Of a stretch of 14,571 bases of DNA, positions 7,727 to 14,549 are shown piece after piece (positions within the stretch are counted from its first letter, which is position 1; every line of letters begins with the position of its first letter). The stretch lies in assembly GCA_013043915.1 (NCBI GenBank), contig JABEVH010000291.1:1-14571 (forward strand), written 5' to 3'. The notes under the pieces are model-generated. The model had not been told where the DNA came from. It made no database searches and worked only from the letters and a program-made list of their open reading frames with translations. Source of the DNA: Pseudomonadales bacterium (GTDB taxonomy: Bacteria; Pseudomonadota; Gammaproteobacteria; Pseudomonadales; Moraxellaceae). A program made the position numbers and the translations under genes.

Positions 7727-8125
7727 ATGAATCAGCGTCTCGATCGATTAGCGGACCAGATCCAGAGGGATCTGGCCCAGCTTATCCGGCAGGAAATCCG
7801 GGACCCTCGTCTTGGGTTGGTGACGGTTTCTGCTGTCAAGGTGAGTCGTGACTTAGGTTATGCCGATATTTACGTGACGGTCATGGGGCACGATCTTGAA
7901 ACGGATACGCATTTAGGCAGCATTGCCATACTTAATGCTGCCGCAGGATTTTTGCGTGGTGAACTAGGGCGCATGTTGAGTGTGCGTGTGATTCCTCGGC
8001 TTAGGTTTCACTATGATGAGGTGTTGGCCAAGGCCAATCGCTTAACGACCTTGATACATCATGCTGTGCGTGAAGATGAGAGCCGGCATCACCCCCCGAC
8101 AGATACTGAGGAACAGGATGCCTGA
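7727..8125 (+). CDS. rbfA: Ribosome-binding factor A
   Basis: RbfA is a cold-shock-linked KH-fold protein that binds the 30S near the 5' helix of 16S rRNA and is needed for late subunit maturation. The protein is 132 residues, the usual size. It shows the family start NQRLDRLADQIQRDLAQLI, the EIRDPRLGLVTV strand, and the helix-kink-helix AAGFLRGEL that replaces the GxxG loop of classical KH domains. IPRLRFHYDEV and a polar His/Asp/Glu-rich tail follow. AAGGA (7716-7720) overlaps the infB stop and serves as Shine-Dalgarno. The end of the gene overlaps the truB start by eight bases (ATGCCTGA), suggesting coupled translation. Confidence 0.97.
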   Translation: MNQRLDRLADQIQRDLAQLIRQEIRDPRLGLVTVSAVKVSRDLGYADIYVTVMGHDLETDTHLGSIAILNAAAGFLRGELGRMLSVRVIPRLRFHYDEVLAKANRLTTLIHHAVREDESRHHPPTDTEEQDA

Positions 8126-9035
8126 AGCCCGCAAGACCAGGGTCAAGCGGCCCTTGGATGGGATTCTGGTTCTGGATAAGCCACTGGGACTAAGCTCCAA
8201 TGCTGCTTTGCAGCGAGTTAAATATTTGCTGCAGGCAAGTAAGGCCGGTCATACGGGCAGTCTTGATCCGCTGGCGACTGGAGTGCTTCCTCTCTGTTTT
8301 GGTGAGGCCACCAAGTTTGCACAGGGTTTGTTAGATAGCGACAAAAGCTATCGCGTAGGATTGCGGCTGGGGCAAAGCAGCACTACGCTGGACGCAGAGG
8401 GGGACCTTGGGCCGGAGCAGATGGTGCCGATGCTGGACGAGCTGGCGCGGGAGCGCTTGCTGGAGGCTTTTCGCGGTGAGCAGTTACAGGTGCCACCTAT
8501 GCACTCTGCTCTTAAACGAGAGGGGCGTCCCTTGTATGAGCTGGCGCGCCAGGGTATTGAGGTCGAGCGCGACGCCCGTCCCGTCACGATATACCGGCTA
8601 CAATGCCTGGTGGCTGAACGGCGTGACTGGATATTAGATGTCGATTGTTCCAAAGGTACGTATATTCGTTCGTTGGTGCATGACATAGGTCAGGCGCTAG
8701 GGTGTGGCGCCTACGTAACCTCCTTGCGGCGGCTGGCGGCTGGGCCATTTAGGGAGATGCATACCCTTGATGCCATTGAAGCATGCGTGGCCCGTGGAGA
8801 ACCTGATGCTTGTTTGCAGCCTGTTGATTCAGCGCTGGCTGGCTGGACCAGACTAGAGCTTTGTGAGCAACAAGCTTACAATATACGGCTTGGCAAGATA
8901 GTTGATGTGGGCAAAAGCCATCAACCTGGTCAAGTTGCACTATACATAAATAAGGTTTTTCTTGGCGTTGGTGAGATCAGTGAGCTCGGGGAGTTGCGTT
9001 CCCGGCGACTTATGAATACATCCTTACCTGGCTAG
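8118..9035 (+). CDS. truB: tRNA pseudouridine(55) synthase TruB
   Basis: TruB isomerises U55 to pseudouridine in the T loop of elongator tRNAs and also acts as a tRNA folding chaperone. I chose ATG 8118 (305 residues): it overlaps the rbfA stop, has GAGGAACAGG upstream, and gives the family N-terminus with RPLDGILVLDKPLGLSSN. Longer in-frame starts (from 8061) would add rbfA-frame-shadow residues with no family resemblance. The catalytic aspartate is D50 in GHTGSLDPLATG. Further family motifs include GEATKFAQ, LDSDKSYRV, PPMHSALKREGRPLYELAR and the tRNA-binding DCSKGTYIRSLVHDIG. A C-terminal PUA-like domain covers about 250-305. In E. coli rpsO follows truB at the same locus, as here. Confidence 0.97.
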   Translation: MPEARKTRVKRPLDGILVLDKPLGLSSNAALQRVKYLLQASKAGHTGSLDPLATGVLPLCFGEATKFAQGLLDSDKSYRVGLRLGQSSTTLDAEGDLGPEQMVPMLDELARERLLEAFRGEQLQVPPMHSALKREGRPLYELARQGIEVERDARPVTIYRLQCLVAERRDWILDVDCSKGTYIRSLVHDIGQALGCGAYVTSLRRLAAGPFREMHTLDAIEACVARGEPDACLQPVDSALAGWTRLELCEQQAYNIRLGKIVDVGKSHQPGQVALYINKVFLGVGEISELGELRSRRLMNTSLPG

Positions 9036-9075
9036 AATGAAATTCTGGGAATTTTCCCGGTCCGCGCTGGCTGTT

Positions 9076-9110
9076 AAGATGCACGGCCATGCGTGTTGTT
9101 TGGGCATCTT
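9076..9110 (+). promoter_or_regulatory. rpsO leader hairpin, candidate S15 autoregulatory site
   Basis: A perfect 7-bp stem AAGATGC/GCATCTT (9076-9082/9104-9110), with an inner CCA/TGG pairing, lies four bases upstream of the rpsO Shine-Dalgarno GAGGAG (9115-9120). S15 of E. coli represses its own translation through leader RNA structure, and several unrelated S15-binding leaders are known in bacteria; the role here is inferred from position. A second small hairpin, CTGGGA-ATTT-TCCCGG (9045-9060), follows the truB stop. An extended -10-like TGTTAAGAT (9072-9080) might instead mark a promoter; transcripts from it would start inside the hairpin, so both roles cannot hold for the same RNA. Confidence 0.4.
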
Positions 9111-9127
9111 CGTTGAGGAGTTGAAAA

Positions 9128-9397
9128 ATGGCACTGAGTGCTGAACAGAAAGCTGTCGTAGTAGCCAAATACGCTCGTGATCAAGGCGATACAGGCTCTC
9201 CAGAAGTCCAGGTGGCGTTGTTGACGGCGCAGATTGAAGACCTGCGTGGGCATTTTCAGGCGCATAGCAAAGACCACCATTCACGTCGTGGCTTGATTCG
9301 TATGGTCAACCAGCGTCGCAAGCTGCTTGAGTATTTAAGCGGGAAGGACCGTAGTCGTTACCTGGCTCTGATCCAATCGCTGGGTCTGCGCCGTTAA
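9128..9397 (+). CDS. rpsO: 30S ribosomal protein S15
   Basis: S15 is a primary-binding protein of the 30S platform. It contacts 16S rRNA helices 20-22 and forms a bridge to the 50S subunit. The 89-residue length is the standard one. The signature GDTGSPEVQVALLTAQI, the conserved HSKDHHSRRGL and MVNQRRKLLEYL, and the C-terminus LGLRR are all present. GAGGAG lies seven bases before the ATG. The gene lies between truB and pnp as in E. coli, where the rpsO-pnp transcript is cut by RNase E and RNase III; the hairpins at 9408-9433 and 9459-9502 suggest the same arrangement. Confidence 0.98.
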   Translation: MALSAEQKAVVVAKYARDQGDTGSPEVQVALLTAQIEDLRGHFQAHSKDHHSRRGLIRMVNQRRKLLEYLSGKDRSRYLALIQSLGLRR

Positions 9398-9407
9398 AGA
9401 GTAAGTC

Positions 9408-9433
9408 GACAGGGGGCCTAAAGCCCCCTTGTC
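9408..9433 (+). terminator. Hairpin after rpsO, weak or partial terminator
   Basis: GACAGGGGGC (9408-9417) pairs with GCCCCC-T-TGTC (9423-9433) around the loop CTAAA, leaving one bulged T. The GC-rich stem begins 11 bases after the rpsO stop. There is no T tract (TTGTCACAAG follows), so strong intrinsic termination is unlikely. It more probably protects the rpsO 3' end and allows partial readthrough to pnp. Confidence 0.5.
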
Positions 9434-9458
9434 ACAAGATGTTGCCACCACCGTGAGG

Positions 9459-9502
9459 AGGCTTCTAAGGCCTGCGGATGTGTCCGCAATTCTTAGAGGC
9501 CT
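9459..9502 (+). promoter_or_regulatory. pnp leader stem-loop, probable RNase III/PNPase autoregulatory site
   Basis: GGCTTCTAAG (9460-9469) pairs with CTTAGAGGCC (9492-9501) over ten base pairs with one G.U, extended by an A-T pair. Above a short internal loop a second perfect helix GCGGA/TCCGC (9474-9478/9483-9487) is closed by TGTG. This gives a roughly 18-bp interrupted duplex 48 bases before the pnp start. In E. coli the pnp leader forms such a duplex, which RNase III cuts and PNPase then destabilises, giving autoregulation. The same function here is inferred from structure and position. Confidence 0.72.
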
Positions 9503-9549
9503 TGTAAGTGGCGATTTATATACCCATTTAAACTGAGGTCAAAATCAGC

Positions 9550-11634
9550 ATGTTCAATGAAGTCGTCAAATCGTTTACCTACGGCCGTCATACGGTCGTA
9601 CTGCGTACGGGAAAAGTAGCACGTCAGGCTAGCGCTGCTGTGTTGGCTAGCATGGGTGATCTGAGCGTCCTGGTCGCCGTGGTCGCCGCAAAAACAGCAA
9701 AACCTGGTCAGGATTTTTTCCCTCTGACGGTTAATTATCAGGAAAAAACCTATGCGGCAGGTCGCATTCCAGGTGGCTACCTCAAGCGTGAAGGTCGTCC
9801 TTCGGAAAAAGAAACGCTGACGTCCCGTTTGATCGATCGCCCGATTCGTCCTTTGTTCCCCGAAGGATTTTTTAACGAAATTCAAATTACCGCGACCGTC
9901 ATGTCCACGGACAAGGAAAATGACACCGATATCCTGGCGTTGTTGGCAACTTCGGCAGCACTTTCTATTGCTGGCGTCCCATTCAAGGGCCCCATCGCGG
10001 CTGCACGTGTGGCTTATATCGATCAGGCCTATATTCTCAATCCCAGCTTTGCTGAATTGCAGACCTCGGATCTGGATTTAGTCGTTGCGGGTACAGACAA
10101 GGCTGTACTGATGGTGGAGTCCGAAGCGAAAGAACTCTCGGAAGATGAGATGCTCGGGGCGGTTTTGTTTGGCCATGACGAAATGCAGGTGGCTATAGAG
10201 GCGATCCGTGATTTTGCAGCTCAGGTCCATCCTGCGAGTGCCATCTGGCAAGCTCCTGCCGTCAACGAAAGCCTGCGTGCTGACTTGAAGGCTCGTTTTG
10301 AAGCGGTGATCTCTGAAGCCTACACGGTACGCGAAAAGCAACAGCGCTATGCTCGTCTTGATGCCATCAAGTCTGAAGCTATGGCTGCCTTCGCTCCTGC
10401 AGGCAATGATGCTGCACTTGAGGAAATTGAGACTCTGTTTGAAGACCTCAAATACCGGACCGTACGTGACAATATCTTGAATGGCAAACCGCGTATTGAT
10501 GGGCGCGATACTCGTACGGTACGTGCCTTGGCCATTGAAGTGGGTGTGTTGCCGCGTGTACATGGCTCGGCTCTATTTACGCGCGGGGAAACCCAGGCTT
10601 TGGTTACCACCACTTTGGGTGGTATGCGTGATGCGCAGATGATCGATGCCCTGGAAGGTACGCGCACGGATCCGTTCATGCTGCATTACAACTTTCCAGC
10701 CTACTCCGTCGGCGAAACGGGGCGTGATTCAGGTCCTAAGCGTCGTGAAATCGGCCATGGCCGACTTGCCCGTCGCGGTGTGCAGCGTATGCTTCCCCCT
10801 GCCGATAAGTTTCCCTATGCTCTGCGCGTGGTCTCGGAAATTACTGAGTCCAATGGTTCGAGCTCCATGGCTTCCATTTGTGGCGCTTCCCTGGCCTTGA
10901 TGGATGCAGGCGTGCCGATGAAAGCTCCTGTGGCCGGTATTGCTATGGGTCTGGTCAAGGAAGGTGATCGTTTTGCCGTGTTGACTGATATCCTCGGTGA
11001 TGAAGATCATCTAGGTGATATGGATTTCAAGGTTGCCGGTAGCACGCAAGGTATTACTGCCCTGCAGATGGACATCAAGATTGAAGGCATCACCGAAGAG
11101 ATCATGGAGATAGCTTTGGCACAGGCGCGAGAAGGGCGTCTGACCATTTTGACAGCGATGAATGCCGTGCTTCCCTCTGCGCGCCCTGAAGTCAGTGTCA
11201 ATGCTCCTACCTACTCCACCTTGCAGATCAATCCGGACAAGATTCGCGATGTGATCGGCAAGGGCGGTGTCATGATTCGGCAGATTTGTGAGGAGTCGGG
11301 TGCTGAAATTGATATTGAAGATTCTGGTGTCGTGCGCATCTATGGCTCGACCAAGGCCTCGGTTCAGGCCGCTATTGAGCGTATACAGGCCGTCACCGCT
11401 GAAGTGGAAGTGGGTACGATTTATGAAGGCACGGTCGCGAGAATCGTTGATTTTGGTGCTTTTGTGACTATATTGCCGGGTACCGATGGTTTGTTGCATA
11501 TTTCGCAGATAGCAGCTGAGCGCGTAGAAAACGTCAGCGATTATTTACAGGAAGGGCAGAAGATCAAGGTTAAGGTTCTCGATGTTGATAACCGTGGTCG
11601 TATCAAGCTGTCTATGAAAGAAGCGACAGTCTGA
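9550..11634 (+). CDS. pnp: Polyribonucleotide nucleotidyltransferase (PNPase)
   Basis: PNPase is a trimeric 3'-to-5' phosphorolytic exoribonuclease, part of the RNA degradosome in many proteobacteria, and can also add 3' tails. It has 694 residues and the full domain order: first RNase PH domain (about 8-140), helical domain (about 145-240), second RNase PH domain (from about 315, GRDTRTVRAL), KH domain with GKGG at 570-573, and S1 domain (about 622-690, ending GRIKLSMKEA). The catalytic aspartates fall at D486 and D492 in LGDEDHLGDMDF, the same numbering as E. coli. A weak GAGG (9535-9538) lies 11 bases upstream of the ATG, after the autoregulatory hairpin. The protein ends just after the S1 domain, without the longer C-terminal tail of E. 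coli PNPase that binds RNase E. Confidence 0.98.
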   Translation: MFNEVVKSFTYGRHTVVLRTGKVARQASAAVLASMGDLSVLVAVVAAKTAKPGQDFFPLTVNYQEKTYAAGRIPGGYLKREGRPSEKETLTSRLIDRPIRPLFPEGFFNEIQITATVMSTDKENDTDILALLATSAALSIAGVPFKGPIAAARVAYIDQAYILNPSFAELQTSDLDLVVAGTDKAVLMVESEAKELSEDEMLGAVLFGHDEMQVAIEAIRDFAAQVHPASAIWQAPAVNESLRADLKARFEAVISEAYTVREKQQRYARLDAIKSEAMAAFAPAGNDAALEEIETLFEDLKYRTVRDNILNGKPRIDGRDTRTVRALAIEVGVLPRVHGSALFTRGETQALVTTTLGGMRDAQMIDALEGTRTDPFMLHYNFPAYSVGETGRDSGPKRREIGHGRLARRGVQRMLPPADKFPYALRVVSEITESNGSSSMASICGASLALMDAGVPMKAPVAGIAMGLVKEGDRFAVLTDILGDEDHLGDMDFKVAGSTQGITALQMDIKIEGITEEIMEIALAQAREGRLTILTAMNAVLPSARPEVSVNAPTYSTLQINPDKIRDVIGKGGVMIRQICEESGAEIDIEDSGVVRIYGSTKASVQAAIERIQAVTAEVEVGTIYEGTVARIVDFGAFVTILPGTDGLLHISQIAAERVENVSDYLQEGQKIKVKVLDVDNRGRIKLSMKEATV

Positions 11635-11653
11635 TACTGGCCGGTCACGGATT

Positions 11654-11683
11654 TGCTGCCCTATCCGCTTGGAAAGGGCAGCA
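11654..11683 (+). terminator. Strong hairpin after pnp, probable operon terminator
   Basis: TGCTGCCCT (11654-11662) pairs perfectly with AGGGCAGCA (11675-11683). After an A.A mismatch, TCC/GGA adds three pairs below a GCTT tetraloop, giving a 12-bp interrupted stem. Only GTTTCGTGG follows, so termination may be incomplete. It probably defines the 3' end of the nusA-pnp transcript. The remaining stretch to 11831 holds a small hairpin (CAGCC/GGCTG, 11708-11722) and a TAATAT at 11748-11753 without a good -35; I assign no promoter there. Confidence 0.6.
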
Positions 11684-11831
11684 GTTTCGTGGTAGGTTTC
11701 GCTTTGCCAGCCGTAGAGGCTGCGGACAGATTTGCCAACTCCCAAAATAATATGAGCGGGAGGGGTAGGAGTGGTGGATGTGCAGGCTCGATCTGAGGGA
11801 GCTTGCTCATTGGTAGCTTAAGGGATTTTTC

Positions 11832-12896
11832 ATGAAGCAAGCACAGTCATCGGGGGCTTTGATGAGCATAATCAGTGTTATTCTGAGGTTTCGTGTCGTC
11901 CTCGCCTTGATGGTGGGTACGTTCTTGCTGTCTGCATGTTCTCCGGTAAAGATGGGCGGTGATCTTGCCATTAAATTCACGGAAGACAAGACCTTGCCGT
12001 TTATGCTGCAAGACGATGATGTTGATATGGCTTGCGCGTCGGGCGAAACACTTACCCCGGTGATACGTTCCATCGCTGTGACGGGAGCTGATCCTGATCA
12101 ATTGGCTGCGGTTATGTATGTAACGGCAGCTTACTGTTCGGAACAAAGAGCCTTTTCTGCCGAGCTGCGCTACCTTCGGGCGCAACATGATAATCTGATC
12201 AGTGATGCTCAGGATGCTCGTATTGAGCAGAAACGTCAGGCTGCCGTCGCCTCGCGTCGTGAATATGCTGCCTATAAAGATATGGAGCATTATTTCAGCA
12301 AGAAATTTAAAGTTGCCATCGGTGGTCGTTGTCCGTCATTTCATCGTAGTTTCGATGAACTTTCCTTTATGCTGGGTATGATTGCCGGTATGCAAGCACT
12401 GGCTGACGATATCAACTCAGAAAATCAGGTAGGTGTGCCCATGGATATCGCTGCCAAGGTGGAGCGCGGTATGGGGTGTCTGGATAATGATCGCTGGTGG
12501 GGTGTCCCCAATGGCGTGCGCGCCATGGTCTGGAACATGTTGCCCGGGGCAGTTCCTCCCGGTACGGATCCTTGGGCGGTCTTGATCAAGTCAACGCAGA
12601 TCGGTCGTGAGAAAGGTGTGCGTCTGTCCTACGCCCTGTATGCCCTCTCGGCGCAGACCAAGGGTGATGAGCCCCGTCTGCGTGATGCCCTCCGCCGTTA
12701 TGCCAAGGATTCCAAGCACTTTGTCGTGGATCCTAAATTTAAGATTCTGGATGCTATTTCAGCGGTGCAGATGCAGGACGTCTCGGATCGCTACTGGACT
12801 GAGCATACCGGTTCAAGAACCCCTATCGGGGGTATTGGTACCTTCTGGGATGATGCCCAGGATAGTGGCCAAGCTCTAAATATTGATAACCTGTAA
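11832..12896 (+). CDS. Putative lipoprotein of unknown function paired with AdeT-like binding protein
   Basis: I do not recognise a named family with confidence. The 354-residue protein has a lipoprotein signal: a hydrophobic segment at about 13-34 ending in the lipobox LLSAC, with the lipid-bearing cysteine at C36. S37 at the +2 position suggests outer-membrane sorting. AAGGGA, with six bases of spacing, supports ATG 11832; an internal ATG at codon 11 would give a more typical signal length. The mature part is mostly predicted helical, with a charged Arg/Gln-rich stretch at about 125-145. It has four further cysteines (C68, C102, C167, C216), enough for two disulfides. It directly precedes an AdeT-like solute-binding protein on the same strand, 53 bases apart. 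The size, helical character and this pairing are reminiscent of the T component (TatT) lipoproteins associated with some TRAP-type binding proteins; that link is inference only. Confidence 0.75.
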   Translation: MKQAQSSGALMSIISVILRFRVVLALMVGTFLLSACSPVKMGGDLAIKFTEDKTLPFMLQDDDVDMACASGETLTPVIRSIAVTGADPDQLAAVMYVTAAYCSEQRAFSAELRYLRAQHDNLISDAQDARIEQKRQAAVASRREYAAYKDMEHYFSKKFKVAIGGRCPSFHRSFDELSFMLGMIAGMQALADDINSENQVGVPMDIAAKVERGMGCLDNDRWWGVPNGVRAMVWNMLPGAVPPGTDPWAVLIKSTQIGREKGVRLSYALYALSAQTKGDEPRLRDALRRYAKDSKHFVVDPKFKILDAISAVQMQDVSDRYWTEHTGSRTPIGGIGTFWDDAQDSGQALNIDNL

Positions 12897-12949
12897 TGAC
12901 AGGCTTAAGGACGATTTTCCCATCAACGACGGCATCCCAAGGAGTAAAA

Positions 12950-13957
12950 ATGATGAAGTCGATTAGTTATAAGGTTGCAGCCCTTGCCATGGCTGGCGGT
13001 CTGCTTACGAGTATCCCAGTACAAGCAGCACAGAAAATCTGTGTGTTTGATCTTTTGGGGGCTCAAGGCGATGTATTCTCACAGATGAAGGATTACAAGC
13101 TCGAGGCTGCCAAATGGGGTGCAGATATTGAACTTAAACCCTACACGGATGAGCGTATCGCTGCGGAAGACTTCAAAGCAGGGCAATGTGATGGTGTGGT
13201 GCTGACCGGCTTGCGTGCACGTCAGTTTGACAAGTTCTCCGGTAGCATAGACTCTATCGGGGCAGTCACCAGCTATAAGCAGCTGCATGAAGTCATTGCT
13301 ACGTTGGCTGAGCCCAAACTGGCCAAGTACATGACGAGTGGTGATTTTGAAATCGCGGGTATATCTCCTATGGGAGCGGCCTACCTGTTTGTGAATGATC
13401 GTTCCATCAATAATGTTTCCAAATTATCTGGCAAGAAGATCGCTGTACTTGATTATGACAAAGCTCAGGCCAAGATGGTGCAGAAGGTAGGGGCACAGCC
13501 TGTAGCTTCGGACATTACCAATTTTGCGGGCAAGTTCAATAACGGTTCCGTTGATATCATAGCTGCCCCAGCTGCAGCCTTTAAGCCCTTGGAATTGTAC
13601 AAGGGGCTGGGGACGCGAGGAGCTATTGTGAAATTTCCTCTGGCCCAGTTGACCATTCAAATTGTGATACGAGCAGACAAGTTCCCAGCTGGTTTTGGTC
13701 AGAAGGCGCGTGAGTACGTGGCATCACGCTTTGATCATTCGCTCTCGATCATTCAGCGGGCTGAAGCCTCCATCGACCCCAAATACTGGATGGATCTGCC
13801 TCAGGCAGATAAGGATAAGTACATGATTCTGCTTCGTGACTCACGTATTTCGCTAACCCATGATGGTATCTATGACGCCAAGGCCATGAGTTTCCTCAAG
13901 CATGTGCGTTGCCATGATGACCCTTCCAATGCTGAGTGTTCAGATACGCTCGAATAA
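12950..13957 (+). CDS. AdeT1/AdeT2-like periplasmic solute-binding protein
   Basis: The sequence resembles the Acinetobacter AdeT1/AdeT2 family, proteins once called RND transporters but with the look of DctP-type periplasmic binding proteins. The shared features I recognise are KICVFDLLG just after the signal peptide, RIAAEDFKAGQCDGV, RARQF-x4-GSIDSIG, AFKPLELYKGLG and DKFPAGFGQKAREY. I chose ATG 12950, with AAGGAG (12939-12944) just upstream; the start at 12896 would add 18 residues without a signal. The result is 335 residues with a signal peptide (about 1-26, cleavage near VQA-AQK). C31 and C80, and C321 and C330, could form disulfides. No membrane segment follows the signal, so a transporter role on its own is not supported. 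The ligand is unknown. No DctQ/DctM-like membrane genes lie nearby. A strong terminator ends the pair. Confidence 0.85.
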   Translation: MMKSISYKVAALAMAGGLLTSIPVQAAQKICVFDLLGAQGDVFSQMKDYKLEAAKWGADIELKPYTDERIAAEDFKAGQCDGVVLTGLRARQFDKFSGSIDSIGAVTSYKQLHEVIATLAEPKLAKYMTSGDFEIAGISPMGAAYLFVNDRSINNVSKLSGKKIAVLDYDKAQAKMVQKVGAQPVASDITNFAGKFNNGSVDIIAAPAAAFKPLELYKGLGTRGAIVKFPLAQLTIQIVIRADKFPAGFGQKAREYVASRFDHSLSIIQRAEASIDPKYWMDLPQADKDKYMILLRDSRISLTHDGIYDAKAMSFLKHVRCHDDPSNAECSDTLE

Positions 13958-13978
13958 GCACTGTTTTAGGATCAGCAG

Positions 13979-14009
13979 AAAGCCCGGGAAACCGGGTTTT
14001 TTGTTTTTT
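13979..14009 (+). terminator. Intrinsic terminator of lipoprotein/AdeT-like pair
   Basis: CCCGG-GAAA-CCGGG (13983-13996), extended by AAG/TTT at the base, is followed by TTTTTTGTTTTTT (13997-14009). It is a stable GNRA-capped stem with a long T tract, 25 bases after the stop codon. It separates the pair from rnpB, whose -35 begins at 14011. Confidence 0.93.
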
Positions 14010-14010
14010 C

Positions 14011-14039
14011 TTGCCAAAGGAGCTCAAGACCCGTAGCAT
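14011..14039 (+). promoter_or_regulatory. rnpB promoter
   Basis: TTGCCA (14011-14016), five of six matching the -35 consensus, is spaced exactly 17 bases from TAGCAT (14034-14039), four of six matching the -10. The predicted start falls at about 14046-14047, the first base of the RNase P RNA P1 helix. The stretch between -10 and start, CGCGCTC, is GC-rich; in enterics such discriminators make stable-RNA promoters sensitive to ppGpp and DksA, so growth-rate control is plausible. The -35 begins two bases past the preceding T tract. Confidence 0.75.
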
Positions 14040-14046
14040 CGCGCTC

Positions 14047-14402
14047 GCGAGAGCTGGCTGGACAGTCGCCGCCGGATGCGTCCGGGGGAGGAAAGTCCGG
14101 GCTCCAGCGGGCAAGGTGCCAGGTAACGCCTGGGCGGCGCGAGTCGACGGAAAGTGCCACAGAAAATATACCGCCAAATCTGTTTCGGCAGAAGGTAAGG
14201 GTGAAATGGTGCGGTAAGAGCGCACCGCACGCGTGGTAACATGTCGTGGCAGGGAAAACCCCACCTGGAGCAAGACCAAATAGGGATCCATACGCGTGGC
14301 CCACGCGGGATCCGGGTAGGTTGCTTGAGCCAGACGGTGACGTCTGGCCTAGATGAATGACTGTTCTCGACAGAACCCGGCTTATAGGCTGGCTCTCGCA
14401 CC
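14047..14402 (+). ncRNA. rnpB: RNase P RNA (bacterial type A)
   Basis: This is the catalytic RNA of RNase P, which removes 5' leaders from precursor tRNAs. The ends are set by helix P1: GCGAGAGC (14047-14054) pairs with GCTCTCGC (14392-14399). Universally conserved elements are clear: GAGGAAAGTCCGGGCTCC (14088-14105) and its P4 partner region CAGAACCCGGCTTA (14371-14384), GCCAGGTAACGCCTGG, CCACAGAAAATA, GGTAAGGGTGAAA, GGTGCGGTAAGAGCGCACCGC, GACCAAATAGGG, and GCCTAGATGAATGACTGTT. At about 356 bases it is shorter than E. coli's 377. Helix P3 is a plain CCGGA-TGCG-TCCGG hairpin and P12 is very short (TCTG-TTTCGG-CAGA). The extreme 3' end is uncertain by a few bases; six Ts follow at 14403-14408. 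Confidence 0.97.
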
Positions 14403-14427
14403 TTTTTTAGCTCCCTCTGTAGGGGGC
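14403..14427 (+). terminator. Possible rnpB transcription stop region
   Basis: Six Ts (14403-14408) directly follow the mature 3' end, with helix P1 just upstream as a possible terminator stem. Immediately after them GCTCCCT-CTGT-AGGGGGC (14410-14427) forms a second hairpin with seven pairs including one T.G, but only CGGTTTA follows. Either one could end rnpB transcription, and the sequence does not decide between them. Confidence 0.4.
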
Positions 14428-14530
14428 CGGTTTATGGTCTTCTGGATTAACTTCCCTTTTTTTATAACTAAAAATTATCCATGCATTACAATTTGGTTTA
14501 AGACTATTTTGTAACTCATTGAAATGCAAA

Positions 14531-14549
14531 GATAAGTCAAATGATTATC
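14531..14549. promoter_or_regulatory. Fur-box-like palindrome upstream of an off-window gene
   Basis: GATAAGTCAAATGATTATC has the arms GATAA/TTATC and matches the 19-base Fur consensus GATAATGATAATCATTATC at 14 positions by my count. It lies in AT-rich non-coding DNA and overlaps weak promoter-like hexamers (TTGTAA 14509-14514 with GATAAG 14531-14536; TTGAAA 14519-14524 with GATTAT 14543-14548). Such an overlap is how Fur represses iron-uptake genes. The regulated gene would lie to the right of the window. AT-rich DNA yields chance matches, so this is tentative. Confidence 0.4.

Noticed and set aside
8061..8117. Longer truB reading frame starting inside rbfA
   Set aside because: The extra 19 residues do not resemble TruB, while ATG 8118 overlaps the rbfA stop with a Shine-Dalgarno-like sequence upstream.
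11703..11753. Repeated TTTGCCA (11703 and 11731) and a TAATAT as a promoter for the lipoprotein gene
   Set aside because: Neither TTGCCA is spaced 16-18 bases from a good -10; the TAATAT has no convincing -35.
12896..12949. Start codon overlapping the lipoprotein stop (TAATG) for the AdeT-like protein
   Set aside because: It would bury the signal peptide behind 18 unrelated residues, whereas ATG 12950 has AAGGAG just upstream.
13896..14401. Open frames on both strands across rnpB, including one of 131 codons
   Set aside because: The region is a well-supported structured RNA; frames are open by chance in this GC-rich stretch.
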